A DNA stretch of 64,000 nt from Bactericera cockerelli (GCA_024516035.1 CM044957.1:1136613-1200612), one strand, 5' to 3'; counted from the first letter of the stretch, positions 21,301-28,768 are shown. Numbers and translations: made by a program. Notes: generated by a model not told the origin, from the sequence alone.

Positions 21301-24194
21301 TTTCTTACATTATAGATTCTACAAAGTATTCTGTATCGGCAAGTCGTGGACCTTATTTTTTGACATTTTTGTCCAAAATTTTGGGTTTTCTTTAATATCA
21401 GAGCTAATTCAAAATTCATTTAAAAAAATATAAATAAACTATGTAAAACGCATATACATACAATATTTCATAAAAATCGGGTGTACTATTCACGAGATAT
21501 AAGTAAAAAGTTAGTGGTCAGGCGCATGGTCTCTATCAACAAGAACCGCTAGTGCAAAGTTGATTAATTTAAAATGGGACCTTCTACAGAATGTCTACTA
21601 TAAGTTTACAAAATTTAGCCGAAATCTGTTCAGTAATTTCTGAGATTTGCGCGTAACAAGGAAACTTTTTAACCGACAGACAGACACAAAACCAAACAAA
21701 GCTACTCAGGACATTATGAAATGTCCAGAAATAAGAAAATAAAATCGGAGCAGAAAAATATTTTTTTTTACAAAAACGAACACAATACTTTAGAAATTAA
21801 TTAAAGTAATGTACACATTTTTATTTATTAAATATAAATGCGTTTAAAAATTCTGAATTATTATTTGCACTATACCTACTTAATTTTTAAATATTTTGTT
21901 GTTTTCATCACAGTTGGAACAGTTCACGTCGGATGTAGAAAAGCATCAAGTTGAATTTTCTGCTTGCGGATTTTTCCCGATTGACTATTCCATGTTGTAC
22001 ATGGTAAGTAAATACCCCCAAAAACATCACTTCGTGGTTACAAAAGGAAGAACACCAACTCAAAAGAATGAGTAATAAAGCTAAAAATAAATGATATCAA
22101 AGTGAGAACACCTTTACCCCCTCGCTTTCTCTGCACTCCTATCTTAATTTGTTCCTCTAAAGTTAATTTTCTCTATCCTTTCTAGGGGTCATTCCAAACT
22201 TGATTTCTCTTTAAATATACCTACCTACTTGTTGAACGCCAGTAAAAACTGGCGGTCGGAGTATGATTTTTCTGAACTTGTTTGAATTAAATCGAGAAAA
22301 TTACATCGCGAATAAATTACAAATGAAGCAATAAATAATATATAAAATTGCAATCAGTCTATCAAGACCTTTTGATTCGATACTCCAAATGATTAGATTT
22401 TTATTTCAAAAAAGCCCAAGGAGATTCCCATGAGGGAAACTCAAAGATCTAGATTTACCTAGATATGACAAAGTCATTTGCAGTAATTTTATCAAGACCT
22501 CAAGAAGTATGAGTGTACCCCGGACATCCATGGACATAGAAAAAAATTGACCTGCCGAGGATCAAACCCAAGTCACTGTGCGTGCAAGCCTAGTACGCTA
22601 CCCACTTGGCCAAGGTCGCTACTTTGTCACAACTTTTAGTGAGTATGGGAGATGTTCTGTAAATCATTAAATTCGTACTAGCGCTTCTGGGTGAAAGAGA
22701 CCATGCGCCTGACCACTAACTTTTTACTTAAACGCTTATATCTCGTGAACAGTACACCCGATTTAGTTGAAATTTTCTATGTATATGCATATTATTGTTT
22801 TACATACTTGTCGATACAGATTTTTTAGGAATCTAGAATGTAGAAAAAATGATATTATACCATATGAAACAAATTTGAAGAAAATCAGTTCAGTCGTTTT
22901 GGAGATACAAGTAATTTTGTATAAAATCTCAATATTGGCACGTGTTTACAATGTGAAACAATCACGAGGAAGTATTGTGCCCATAATTGGCAGCGTTTTT
23001 TAGTACAACTTTATTTACATAGGTTTACAATATTGTTTTACACCATATGAAATCAAAAATTATTCTTGTTTACATTAATCGGGGCCGTAGTTAAGTTTTC
23101 GTAAAAGTACGTTTTTTCTCACGTCAATTTTTCCGTAAATCAATTTTGTTTTCGAAATTGGCATTTTTAAGAGGTGAGAATCTGCAGTGACATATGTTTT
23201 TCATGCTTAGAATCGAAGAAAACTTAACGAAGAAGCGATTAAAGTAATAAAAAAGGCCATTTAACTTAACCTGCTAGTTTTTTCACACCAGTGTCCGGTA
23301 AAGTGGGTGAATTTCGAAATTATTGGACTTTTGGTGTTGAAGTAACACAATAATTTCATCAAAATCGGGTAAACCGTTCACGAGATAATATGCGTTTAAT
23401 ATGTAAGTAAAAGTTAGTGGTCAGGCGCATGGTCTCTTTCACCCAGAACCGCTAGTACGAATTTGATGAATCTAAAATGGGACCATCTGCAGAACGTCTC
23501 CTATAATATGTGTGCAAAATTTCATCAAAATTCGTTGAGTAGTTTCCGAGATTTGCGCTTTACAAAGAATATTTTTAACAGACCGACAGACGGACACAAA
23601 ACCAAAGTTGCTCAGGAGGTTATGAAACGTCCAGAAGTATGAAATTGGAGCAAAATTTTTTTTTTTACAAAAACGAACACAATACTTCCGATTTCTAATA
23701 TTAAAAATTTCTCGGAAGTAAAATGAAATTATCTCTCTTCGACACAATATTACCTCTGGTGTGAACAAATTGTACAGAGTTGTGACTTAGGAATATTCAG
23801 ATCAGGTTTTTTACCCTCCATATGCTGGGAAAAACACCAGCTACCCACAATAACATCACCCAGTTCTGCCTAACCCGTGGATCGAACTCAAGATCTCTGC
23901 ACTACGAGCAGTAGTCACAACCGTTACAACACCGAAGTTATAAGTTTCAGATATTTTCAACAAACATACATAACAGGTACCACTAAAGATAAATGGAATT
24001 TATTGAAGTTCTACTTTTTCCAGATTATTGGTGCTGCCACTACATACTGGGTGATTCTGGTTCAAATTCAGTCGTCGGCACTCACTCCTGCAAGCAATAA
24101 CACGGTCACTCTTAAACCCACCTTACCCAGCATAGTGACGGAAATGCTCAACATGACAACAGCTAGAGTGAACAATACTTTGGAGAAGAACTAG
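6206..24194 (+). CDS. Insect gustatory receptor (7tm_7), six mapped exons, N-terminus missing
   Basis: Exons 6206-6397, 11021-11164, 11500-12189, 12948-13016, 21914-22003 and 24024-24194 join without any phase conflict (all phase 0) into about 451 codons ending in TAG. The family makes ligand-gated cation channels of chemosensory neuron membranes. Visible evidence is many hydrophobic segments in the first three exons, the insect Gr-type segment ACGFFPIDYSMLY in exon 5, and TYWVILVQIQ in the last exon, a variant of the Gr signature TYhhhhhQF (final F is I). A first exon with the N-terminus and probably TM1 should lie upstream but was not found. The ligand cannot be told from sequence. A 7.8-kb provirus lies in the intron between exons 4 and 5. 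Confidence 0.8.
6398..6899. other. Intronic sequence of the gustatory receptor
   Basis: AT-rich intron. A tRNA-like scrap (6713-6780, with TAGTCTGGTAATCCAG and TTGTTCGAATG) is probably another SINE remnant. Nothing else is supported. Confidence 0.4.
6900..7140 (-). repeat. tRNA-headed SINE, family T1, - strand
   Basis: Read on the - strand, the head at 7065-7140 has TGGCGTAACGGTTGTG (A-box region) and GAGTTCGATTCCCGG (B-box region). The body is then CCTACCCAGGCTGGGTGAGG, TAATGTGGGTAGCTGG and GTAAAACCCC. This is the best-preserved copy of the family also present at 4262-4500. Confidence 0.75.
7281..7810. mobile_element. Long-TIR fold-back MITE (about 530 bp)
   Basis: The left arm (7281-7380) and right arm (7712-7810) are imperfect inverted copies: TTGGGAATAGTCCAGAAA on the left against TTTCTGGACTATTCCCAA on the right, then GGCGACCTTCC against GGAAGGCCGCC, and CCTCGCATGG against CCATGCAAGG at the tips. 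The middle (7381-7711) holds no gene. Confidence 0.65.
8691..9404 (-). pseudogene. Decayed ORF of the 2.2-kb TIR element, copy 2
   Basis: Two open - strand blocks, 9210-9404 (64 codons, with ELPGPSGCKR and LSLILDRCGI) and 8691-8924 (77 codons, FFDATIPDEEKS), are separated by the MITE and by stops. They are the same blocks as in copy 1. The family is not recognised. The pattern suggests one ancestral protein of several hundred residues, probably a transposon protein. Confidence 0.5.
8968..9126. mobile_element. TTAA-flanked MITE (piggyBac-like, 159 bp)
   Basis: TTAA at 8964-8967 and 9127-9130. The ends AGGTGCAATTCCGATCCTAG and CTAGGATCGGAATTACACCT are inverted repeats with one mismatch and extend further inward through the GCGACCGC region. 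TTAA duplication is the mark of the piggyBac superfamily. A half-deleted copy sits at about 1505-1608, and a terminal fragment lies at 8405-8424. Confidence 0.8.
10335..10920 (-). pseudogene. Gypsy-type pol relic (RNase H end and integrase start)
   Basis: On the - strand, 10516-10821 encodes RFFKYHLRVIYKPGSQ and DALSRSYPRD, the usual RNase H to integrase junction of Ty3/gypsy Pol. 10335-10565 continues in another frame with the integrase zinc-finger region (LLKEIYEGHLVIVKCKSRAR). A decayed SDHKPL-like stretch precedes at about 10860-10900. No LTRs are seen, so this is a frame-broken fragment unrelated to the intact element at 13255. Confidence 0.75.
11021..11164 (+). CDS. Gustatory receptor exon 2
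   Basis: 48 codons, phase 0 at both ends. The acceptor TTCTCTCTCAG (ends 11020) has a good pyrimidine tract and the donor is CAG|GTAAAA. It encodes a hydrophobic segment (AVLCFIMYLADGYFAV) and a following hydrophilic stretch. It is more GC-rich than the flanks, as expected for coding sequence. Confidence 0.7.
11500..12189 (+). CDS. Gustatory receptor exon 3 (main membrane exon)
   Basis: 230 codons with no stop, phase 0 at both ends, acceptor TTTTCCCTCTAG and donor TCG|GTAGGT. It carries at least four hydrophobic segments (for example AFFFFFTVSISAAMAF, ITAQFIIFLDLF, ILLAVTCHFLSISVAA, MLLLVLHTLLWI) separated by a long basic and acidic linker, the layout of Gr TM3 to TM6. Markedly higher GC than the flanking introns. 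Confidence 0.8.
12470..12660 (+). repeat. Rep1 fragment
   Basis: Diverged end of Rep1: GTGCGTTACAAGGAAT, ACAAACAGACAGACACGAAA, then AGGTTATAAAAAGTCCAGAA, in the order seen in longer copies. It lies in the intron between receptor exons 3 and 4. Confidence 0.6.
12801..12890 (-). repeat. 5S-rRNA-like SINE head fragment, - strand
   Basis: The complement resembles the internal promoter half of 5S rRNA (TTAAGCAACGTCC reading - strand), as in the better copies at 46790-47017 and 53217-53462. Only the head remains. Confidence 0.5.
12948..13016 (+). CDS. Gustatory receptor exon 4 (23 codons)
   Basis: Acceptor TTGTTCCTACAG (ends 12947) and donor GAA|GTAAGT. 69 nt, open in phase 0, encoding the short hydrophilic intracellular segment (ARSTHQSSHKLLIKEH) expected before the TM7 exon. 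It is identified mainly by splice sites and phase continuity, since it is too short for an ORF test. Confidence 0.6.
13255..13486 (+). repeat. 5' LTR
   Basis: Starts AGTTATGTATTCG and ends CTAAATTATTTTT. Contains TTCAATAAATCG (AATAAA polyadenylation signal) near 13423. Read side by side with the 3' LTR, I find no difference. Confidence 0.95.
13486..13503 (+). other. Primer-binding site (tRNA-Ser type)
   Basis: TGGCGCAGTCCTCCGGTC directly after the 5' LTR, overlapping its last T. TGGCGCAG is the tRNA-Ser-complementary PBS start used by the 17.6/297 group. Confidence 0.7.
13560..13925 (+). other. 5' leader of the provirus with A-rich and 37-bp tandem repeats
   Basis: Low-complexity A-rich stretch (13560-13730), then about 2.4 units of a 37-bp repeat (GGATCATCGCCTTCTTCACA and TCTTATAAAAATACAAC) at 13842-13920. 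The role is unknown; it may hold regulatory sites. No Su(Hw)-type cluster was recognised. Confidence 0.5.
13975..14018 (+). CDS. env: env leader exon with splice donor
   Basis: An ATG at 13975 opens 14 codons plus two bases, ending at a consensus donor GTAAGT (14019-14024). Unspliced, the frame stops at once (TAA). The two leftover bases fit the acceptor at 19141, where one base completes the codon and a hydrophobic stretch follows, as needed for a signal peptide. Errantivirus env is known to come from a spliced subgenomic mRNA. The pairing is inferred from phase and site quality. Confidence 0.7.
14312..15358 (+). CDS. gag: Gag
   Basis: 348 codons from ATG 14312. The frame is open back to 14144, with an acidic stretch but no earlier Met. 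Gag forms the capsid that packages element RNA. The first ~190 residues have the helical capsid-type composition of gypsy-group Gag. The rest (about 195-348) is rich in N, Q, P and R with no CCHC knuckle, normal for errantiviruses, where a basic region binds nucleic acid. The stop TAG overlaps the pol ATG (AATGTTAG). Confidence 0.85.
   Translation: MAQVPNLTGDHLKVVPEFRGEAELLPEFISISEKLVNHFYNVQEPEAFQNVYLMSALKAKIVGDARINISSFAINTWNDLKAALLSTYSDKRDAYTLTIEMCNLQQANKTPFEFYNEIQKLINLHNSYLIVNNLYEENLANYIAKLGLRTLLKGLKEPIGSLMRTKNPATLGDALSMLTNDFQVDLTKKIQTSDHSIKNRAHPPNHQLRPFVPFRPNPQPFRPNYFNPNRSFNSTPNRFQQRNPFNNNNQNYQNRPSTSGFQNTQQRFLPRPTPMSGVQTIQQNLHNTEPGSIPEQHTHEFATHYAYYDEQTNTYHEYEGQDTDQYTVQQEESEDFHANASENPQPQC
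15352..19176 (+). CDS. pol: Pol: protease, reverse transcriptase, RNase H, integrase
   Basis: 1274 codons, uninterrupted. Order: aspartic protease with DSGST (D29); reverse transcriptase with RIVIDYKKLN, LDLASGYLQI and the catalytic YLDD (447-450); RNase H with LLATDASN and SDHKPLQW; integrase with an H..H/CEIC zinc finger and catalytic D995, D1048 and E1084 in exact D-x35-E spacing. All key residues are present, so it may be enzymatically competent. It overlaps gag in the -1 frame with open pol frame from 15313, so either -1 frameshifting or stop-restart at AATGTTAG could express it. Confidence 0.95.
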   Translation: MLELLNIEHGKDKLPFVILHPQNLYCLIDSGSTRSFMRPDIAHKFFPKNISPDDFLIKTAHGVTRESSSVITKAPKEFKNSNNNTLVKYHVFHFHDYFDCLIGIDILRQFKFVIDCDNQLLKNANTQIPLHFKDLNPQLNLVTVPSHSEVILQLPVETNLRGDVLMPHTRIGDGSLFIPEGLTSVIANKIICSIVNTTDKQQSFKPLRPLNLDLQEYNKVNPCELHATSTIKSSSHVDFSKIKFDHMNLEEKYETMKVLHQFADVFHWEGKSLTFANEIKHTINTTDETPTHAKIYRYPEIHRQEVHNQITKMLDQGIIRHSHSPWCSPIWVVPKKLDNSGKKKWRIVIDYKKLNEKTIGDTYPLPNISDLLDKLGRCQYFSTLDLASGYLQIQMDENSIQKTAFNVDNGHYEYLRMPMGLKNAPRTFQRTMDDVLRGLIGKICVVYLDDILIFSTSLQEHIANLRAVLNRLRSFNLKVQIDKTNFLLKEVAFLGHLITPNGVKPNPDKIKAIQDYPIPTTVKSVKGFLGLLGYYRKFIPSFANLTKPLTKCLKKGSIINVNDVEYIKCFELCKQMLTNDPILQYPDFTKPFLLATDASNVAIGAVLSQGTLGSDLPVAYASRTLNDHEQNYSTIEKELLAIVWAVKYFRPYLYGRKFTIYSDHKPLQWLMSMKEPNSKLVRWRLQLEEYDYTIVYKKGASNTNADALSRVEININTNPDIDEISSVIAEPGDTNPNEIEFDLDEFISNRYADLTSNTEEPLDDIITTDRLPCSTNPIPSRLPNTRNGGIVDNDESDTVHTSKENPIIGIPISESAVNIGYNQLILSTSTATETKVTVTKLHVNKQRINVKFSLSNLESEMVKFIKTYIAPKVKYLLYFESEIYEKLSQVLQATFNSSNINFVKCVKFLKDIEDETSKDRIIKTIHEGKTNHRGIDEVTREIKEIYYWPNIQKYVQDYINSCEICTVTKYDRHPLNLQYNITPTTHKPFETLHIDTVSLDKTKFLSIVDPFSKFAQLYALKSCQAVEIADKLLESFSHHGLPKLIISDNGCEFKNAVVKELLSLHKIEMHFASSQHPESNSPCERFHSTLIEHIRLMKNRSEFKNDSITTMARYSIIAYNYSIHSNTNYRPIEIITGHMEPNQLLELDNEVQITRDYVNNHKDRMKMLYEVVHNRISTRKNTTIEKVNRSREPLPSKIPIRVSVRNRQKQNKTGNKYKIETVAEVHEKTKTAEIQPTHHNTSEKIHLSNIKRPKVQRNFPLFSDSAGPSRSNQQ
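17697..17715 (+). other. Internal copy of the polypurine-tract motif
   Basis: TACTAGGAATGGAGGGA lies inside pol between RNase H and integrase. It nearly repeats the PPT before the 3' LTR (TTCTAGGAATGGAGG, 20839-20853). Both sites also encode LPN(T/S)RNGG in their own frames. Confidence 0.6.
19142..20135 (+). CDS. env: Env, spliced exon, frame-broken near its end
   Basis: Acceptor CTTTTTTCAG ends at 19141 inside the pol tail; the env frame is then open to the TAG at 20133-20135. The product resembles errantivirus/baculovirus-F-type envelope protein: a furin-like RIRR site (codons 19455-19466) followed by the conserved GTLVKITTGNLD region, then long helical stretches. The C-terminal part continues in a different frame at 20144, so this copy has a frame change (net loss of one base or gain of two) between about 20105 and 20143 and cannot make full-length Env. 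Confidence 0.8.
20117..20890 (+). pseudogene. env: Env C-terminal part in shifted frame
   Basis: Open frame covering the Cys-containing ectodomain end (from about 20144), one transmembrane segment (about 20626-20684, IILFVLILSFLIIQG) and a cytoplasmic tail running into the 3' LTR, with its stop at 20888-20890. It has no start of its own and is separated from the N-terminal part by the frame change, so it is annotated as the broken remainder of env. Confidence 0.8.
20839..20853 (+). other. Polypurine tract
   Basis: AGGAATGGAGG immediately before the 3' LTR, the expected primer site for plus-strand synthesis. Confidence 0.85.
20854..21085 (+). repeat. 3' LTR
   Basis: 232 bp, same ends and apparently same sequence as the 5' LTR, followed by the TGTA target duplication (21086-21089). 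Confidence 0.95.
21087..21805 (+). repeat. Rep1, near-complete copy
   Basis: Begins near ACTGCCAATTATGGACACAA (21149 is its clear start) and carries all Rep1 landmarks (GGTCAGGCGCATGGTCTC at about 21518, GATTTGCGCGTAACAAGG, the ACAG run, the CGAACACAATACTT end). It lies just downstream of the provirus in the same receptor intron. Confidence 0.7.
21914..22003 (+). CDS. Gustatory receptor exon 5 (TM7 entrance)
   Basis: Acceptor TTTTCATCACAG, donor ATG|GTAAGT, 30 codons in phase 0. Contains FSACGFFPIDYSMLYM, close to the highly conserved stretch before TM7 in insect gustatory receptors. This exon is the most diagnostic for the family. Confidence 0.85.
22004..22500. other. Intronic sequence, no feature seen
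   Basis: AT-rich intron sequence between receptor exons 5 and 6; nothing recognisable. Confidence 0.4.
22505..22635 (-). repeat. tRNA-like SINE fragment
   Basis: On the - strand: GGCCAAGTGGGTAGCGTACT (A-box-like) then ACTTGGGTTTGATCCTCGG (B-box-like), about 50 bp apart. No acceptor-stem pairing is evident, so it is a SINE head rather than a tRNA gene. Confidence 0.55.
22660..23005 (-). repeat. Rep1 fragment, - strand
   Basis: Complement of the first half of Rep1, from GAGACCATGCGCCTGACCAC to GTGCCCATAATTGGCAG. Confidence 0.7.
23340..23725 (+). repeat. Rep1 fragment, + strand
   Basis: Second half of Rep1 with GGTCAGGCGCATGGTCTC and the terminal hairpin at 23689-23722 (ACTTCCGATTTCTAATATTA onward). 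Confidence 0.7.
23795..23942 (-). repeat. tRNA-headed SINE T1, short copy
   Basis: - strand head (AACGGTTGTGACTACTG and GAGTTCGATCC) and part of the shared body (TTATTGTGGGTAGCTGG, GGTAAAAAACC). It ends about 80 bp before the last receptor exon. Confidence 0.6.
24024..24194 (+). CDS. Gustatory receptor last exon
   Basis: Acceptor CTACTTTTTCCAG, 56 codons then TAG (24192-24194), phase 0. Encodes TM7 with TYWVILVQIQ (family signature TYhhhhhQF, terminal F replaced) and a Thr/Asn-rich tail of about 40 residues, longer than in many family members. Confidence 0.85.
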   Translation: MIGAATTYWVILVQIQSSALTPASNNTVTLKPTLPSIVTEMLNMTTARVNNTLEKN

Positions 24195-24593
24195 ATCAAG
24201 TGCACAGAGGTAAAGATAACTGAAGTACATATATGTATATTATTACTTCCGAGAAATTTCTAATAATAGAAATCGGAAGTATTGTTTTCGTTTTTGTATA
24301 ATTATAAAAAAAATATTTTTTGCTCCGATTTCAATTTTTTTTCATATTTTTGGACGTTTCATAACCTCCTAAACAACTTTGCTTTTGTGTCGATCTGTCT
24401 CTCAATTAATAAACACAAAAAATTGAAATCGGATAAATCCGATTTCAATTTTTTCAATCATATTTCTGGACGTTTCATAACCTCCTGAGCAACTTTGGTT
24501 TTTTGTCCGTCTGTCAGTCTGTTAAAAATATTCCTTCTAACGCACAAATCTCGGAAACTACTGAACGGATTTTGATAAGTTTTTGTACATATA

Positions 24594-25459
24594 CAGGGAG
24601 GCACATAACAAACGCATGTTTTTAGAATGCGTAGTAGGTACATCGAGTCTCGGACTCGCTCAAGGTCATGAGATATTTTATTTTGTAGCTGACACTTGGA
24701 AATTTATGCCGTATTTTTCTTTCTAACCAAAGTTAACCAAACGGGAATAAAATTAACCAAACTGGAAGCAAGTCATTTTTCTTTTGGAAGAAGAAAAATT
24801 TCCACTTCCAAAGTTAACCAAAGTGGAAGTAGAAAATTCTTGCTTCCAGTTCTTTTATAGGTTAAGTCCATTGTTTATCTTTAAAAGTAACCAAACGCAT
24901 TTTTCTTTCACGAATGACCTTGGAATAAAATGGAAATATTTGGAAAAAACCTAACCAGGAAATTTTGTTTAGTTAGAAAGAAAAATACGACTTTAGTAAT
25001 CATGCCTCAATCAATGGAGCGTATCACATCGTGTGTTCGCAGTGCAGGAGTATATTCGAACCGAGTCTATAGTAGCAGTCAGGGGTGCTTTGCGCTTACA
25101 CTTTCGTATTGCTCCACGCCATGTCATACCCGACCGAAACAGGATATTGCAATGGAAGAACCAATTTTGTACAACAGGTTCCGATTAAGCATGGTCGTCC
25201 CAGAACAGTTACTACAGAAGAAAATGTACAACGTCCGAGCTTCAGTTCTTGAGAGTCCGAGACACTCTGATGGACGTCATCTGTCTGATATCATCTTCCG
25301 TTTCTAGTATGCTACCTTTAGTATTCTGAATAATAATTATCTATTATTAAATTTCCTTCCATGCACTTTGTTTTAAGATCAATTTCAACCCTCTCTGCCT
25401 TCTTATTTCATCTTTTTATACATATATCAAATTCGTGCGTTTGTTATGCGCCACCCTGT
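24594..25459. mobile_element. TACAGGG-ended Tc1/mariner-like element, deleted copy
   Basis: Ends TACAGGGAGGCACATAACA and TGTTATGCGCCACCCTGTA are inverted repeats, with TA outside. The inside (24930-25320, + strand) holds a frame-broken remnant of a transposase N-terminal helix-turn-helix part, for example NVRASVLESPR and, in another frame, RNRILQW, as in IS630/mariner-like transposases widespread in insects. The DDE half is absent. Confidence 0.7.
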
Positions 25460-26046
25460 ATAGGAGTCGTTCTGTAAATGGTCCCATTTTATATTCACAA
25501 ACTTCGCTTTAGCGGTTCTGGGTGAAAGAGACCATGCGCCCGAAAACTAACTTTTTACTTCAACGCTTATATCTCGTGAACGATATACCCGATTTTGGTG
25601 AAGTTTTGTATGAATATGCATATTATTGTTTGACATAGGCCATTTAAAATTATTTTTAAATAATTATCATTTAGCTCTGATCCAAAATTCGAACAAAAAA
25701 GTGCAAAAATGAGGTTTACAACTTGCCGATACAGAATTTTTTGTAGAATCTAGAATTTAGATAATAGTATTCTACCATTTAATGTTTTTTTTAAGAGATC
25801 AGTTAAGCGTCCTGGGAGTAGCAAGTGATTTAGTAGTAAGGTACCCGGCCCGTTTATCTCCACCTTAAGCTTCTTTCATTTTTGAATTTTTTTGTGTTAT
25901 AGTTTTTTCTGTGAGAATTAAAGTAACACCTATAATATTTAGTTGTTTCTTAAATCGAAAGATTATTTAAAGCAAAATGAATCCTGAAACCGAAGGAAAC
26001 ATTTTTTCTCAGACCTCCTTTGGCGATATTAGGGTACAGTGTATCC

Positions 26047-26940
26047 TACAGGGTGGCGCAGCTATGCCTCGTGAATTTGAAACAGTCGTCAAATCGTCAA
26101 TGTTGATGGTATCGGGTTGAAATAAATTTTAAAATGTTCAGTCACAAGGGCATTTTATTTAAGAAAAAAAAATTCAATTATGAAAAATGATGTCCAGCAA
26201 ATGCATTCCTTCTTGGGCGATGCATTATTGGAGTCGGTCCTTTACATTTCCCATTGCTCGCTCCATTATATCGGTTGGAATTGCTCAAATTTCAGTTTCA
26301 ATGGAAGCATTTAACTCCTGAAGGATGCGAAGTTTATTGTTGACACTTTCCCTTTCAAATAACCCCATAAAAAGAAGTCACAAACCGTGAGGTCCGGCGA
26401 GCGGGGGGGCCAATCCATGTCTCCGTTACGCGAAATGAGATGCCCTGGGAACAGAGTGCGTAAAGCCTGCAGGGATATTCTTGCCGTGTGTGCAGTTGCC
26501 CTATCTTGCTGAAACCACATTGAATCTGTATCGTAGTCGTTTTGTTTCAGTTGTGGAATCAAGAATTCTTCAATCATTCGTCCATAACGCACAGAATTCA
26601 CCGTAGTTACCTGCCCCCTTTCATTTTCAAAAAAATACGGTCCAATGATTCCCAGCTTGGAAACCCCACACCAAATGGTTACTTTATCACTGTGGAGGGA
26701 ACAGCACCACGATGTGGGATGAAATGGCGGCGGAAGGCGCGCGTGACTGCAACGATAGATTTGTTATTTCGCAAAAATTGCTCTACAGCGAAAACACGAT
26801 GCTCCACGGACCAGGTCGGCATTGTTACTGAAACTGCCCATCCTACCCTTCAAGAGGAGTTGGTCGTCGACCCCGTCATCCCCTCCGTTCGGCCGTACTA
26901 CCCGTTTCAAAAACACGAGAACTTGCGGCGCCACCCTGTA
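26047..26940 (-). mobile_element. Mariner-like element TACAGGGTGGCGC, internally deleted
   Basis: Inverted ends TACAGGGTGGCGC at both sides with TA flanks, 894 bp. It encodes the broken transposase at 26311-26822. It is nested within the element 25838-27307. Confidence 0.8.
26311..26822 (-). pseudogene. Mariner-like DDE transposase, internally deleted
   Basis: Starts at the - strand ATG ending at 26822 (MPTWSVEHRVFAVEQFLRNN), loses most of the DNA-binding half, and continues from about 26660 into the catalytic part with WFQQDRATAHTA, DMDWPPRSPDL and DFFLWGYLKGKV. Asp is present in both visible catalytic blocks (QQD and SPDL). Frames change around 26600-26700, so it is inactive. Family: IS630/Tc1/mariner-like. 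Confidence 0.8.
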
Positions 26941-27395
26941 TTATCGCCACCTAGGTGGCGGTTTTAGGACAGATTAATAATAAAGAGTAAACCTTGAAGC
27001 ACAGATTAATAATAAAGAGTAAACCCAAAAGAAACAATTAAAGACACTCACATGCAAGTGTTAACCAAAAAACTGAATTAATTCAAATTTGCTTACCTTG
27101 CAATATTATAAAAGCACTTGTTGAAAATGAAAATGATTTTTTTTATTTTTTTGCGGGCACTCATGGTTGTTTTGAAAACAACGAGTAAACATTTAAAGAT
27201 AATTACACAAGATGCTCATAATGAATGGCGCCAATTTTAAATATCTATACTGAGATAACGTGGGATGGCGAAATTAGGACCATGGCGATAAATGGGCCGG
27301 GTACCTTATAAAATTTCAAAATTGCCACGTGTTTACAATGTGAAACAATCACGAGGAAGTATTGTGTCCATAATTGGCAGTGTTTTTTTTCTATT

Positions 27396-27700
27396 CCTTT
27401 TCCTTTTTATTGTATACAATATTGTTTCCATTTTTCATTGTTATAATAATTATTATTTGTATTTCACATAAGTATTATGTATTTTTATATCTAATAAAGT
27501 TTATTCAAGACGAAATGCCAGATTCACGTGTTCTTTATTTCGGAAGGACCAGAATAAAGGTTCAAAGTTCGAATCCCGGCCGGAGCGGAATATTCTAACC
27601 CAGTTTTTCCGTTTCCGGAATGGCATGGGGATATAGGTAAAGTAAAGTGCTCTGAAGTAATGCGTTAGCGGTTCCGGGGCACAATTACTTTCTCAAGAAG
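27396..27700. other. Unassigned sequence with a tRNA-like scrap
   Basis: AT-rich. A B-box-like GTTCGAATCCCGGCC at 27571-27585 suggests a SINE remnant. Nothing else is supported. Confidence 0.35.
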
Positions 27701-28234
27701 AAACAACAGAAAAAAATCTGGTGTAAACATCACACGACTTTCCTTATCATATTATTAGGAATGGAAACGGGAACAAAAGCCACTGGTGACTCAAAGGTAA
27801 CATTTAGCTAAAAATAAACATCAAATTCGTAATCAGCACCTTAAAATCATTGGATTTGATACGTCACAACCCCCATCTAGGATGAATAATAAAAAAGTTA
27901 GTCCAAGCGGGTTCCCCCCAAAATACCGGTAAATTGGGGCCGAGTTCAAAAAAGTTCAAGATATCAAAAAAATGATCAGAATAGACCCCTATTATTTTTT
28001 TAATCTAAGAAAATGTTGTTCTCTAACTTTTTTTGTATCTTTAACCAATTCATAGAAACGGCGCTTGCGGCCAATATTTGCGGCCCTGCGGCCGCATTCT
28101 GAGGCCGATTGCAACCAAAAGTTTCGTGGTTTGTCTGGTGTATAAAATTAATTTCCATACCAAATTTCAAGTCTCTAGCTCTAACCGTTCTTGAGATATC
28201 CTGTTCACACACACACACACACACACACAGACAC

Positions 28235-28268
<34 letters not shown>

Positions 28269-28395
28269 GCACGGACCAATGGCTGAAAACAACTTTTTTG
28301 GTATCCTGAGGCTTTGATTCGTCCAGAAATGTGAAAAACTGGGTAGGTCAAATTTTCGACGAATACAATACTTTCCTTATTATAGGATAAGGAAA
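27700..28395 (+). repeat. Interspersed repeat Rep2 with terminal hairpin
   Basis: Second repeat family, also inverted at 44700-45260. Landmarks: ATTGGATTTGATACGTCACA, GAAACGGCGCTTGCGGCC, a CA/CAGA microsatellite (28204-28268), CGTCCAGAAATGTGAAAAA, and the terminal hairpin ACTTTCCTTATTATAGGATA (28371 onward) closing with AAGGAAAGT. The order of the last three parts mirrors Rep1. Confidence 0.6.
28204..28268 (+). repeat. CA then CAGA microsatellite
   Basis: (CA)n followed by (CAGA)n at the end of Rep2. Confidence 0.95.
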
Positions 28396-28768
28396 GTAAA
28401 AAAGTTGTAGATTATAGTAAAAACTCAATTTTACAACAAATATTATTGGATAATAATAATAATTATAATTGATTTTGAATACACTCTTACGAAATATCAT
28501 TTTAATTCTAATATAAAATATAATTCCAACTCTCATTTTGTTAAAATTGACTTGAAATTTTAAACTATGCGCATTAATTAAATAGGTAATTAATTATGAT
28601 ATTATAATTTAGTTTTTCTTCGACATTGTACTACTAAAAAGCAAATATCCCGTAACGCCAAAAACAGGCAGAATCCTTCTCCAACGATTTAACAATATAA
28701 TTAATTATTCCTCCGATTTTAAAATGAAACACCAAAAAGGTACTACTTTTTACTTTCCTTATTATATT

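Larger units (their letters stand above)
13017..21913 (+). other. Receptor intron hosting a provirus
   Basis: 8.9-kb intron, nearly all of which is the LTR element at 13255-21085 in the sense orientation plus a Rep1 copy. The LTR carries an AATAAA, so the insertion could in principle truncate the receptor transcript. Confidence 0.65.
25838..27307. mobile_element. TIR element AAGGTACCCGGCCC (1.47 kb), non-autonomous
   Basis: Inverted ends AAGGTACCCGGCCCGTTTAT and ATAAATGGGCCGGGTACCTT, with one mismatch. It sits in Rep1 and itself contains the element 26047-26940. No transposase belongs to the outer element. Confidence 0.75.
24240..27395 (-). repeat. Rep1 copy (- strand) split by two insertions
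   Basis: Rep1 runs 24240-24593, 25460-25837 and 27308-27395 on the - strand. The gaps are exactly filled by the TA-flanked elements 24594-25459 and 25838-27307, and Rep1 reads through when they are removed. A short duplicated hairpin region near 24420-24480 suggests a second Rep1 end. Confidence 0.7.
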
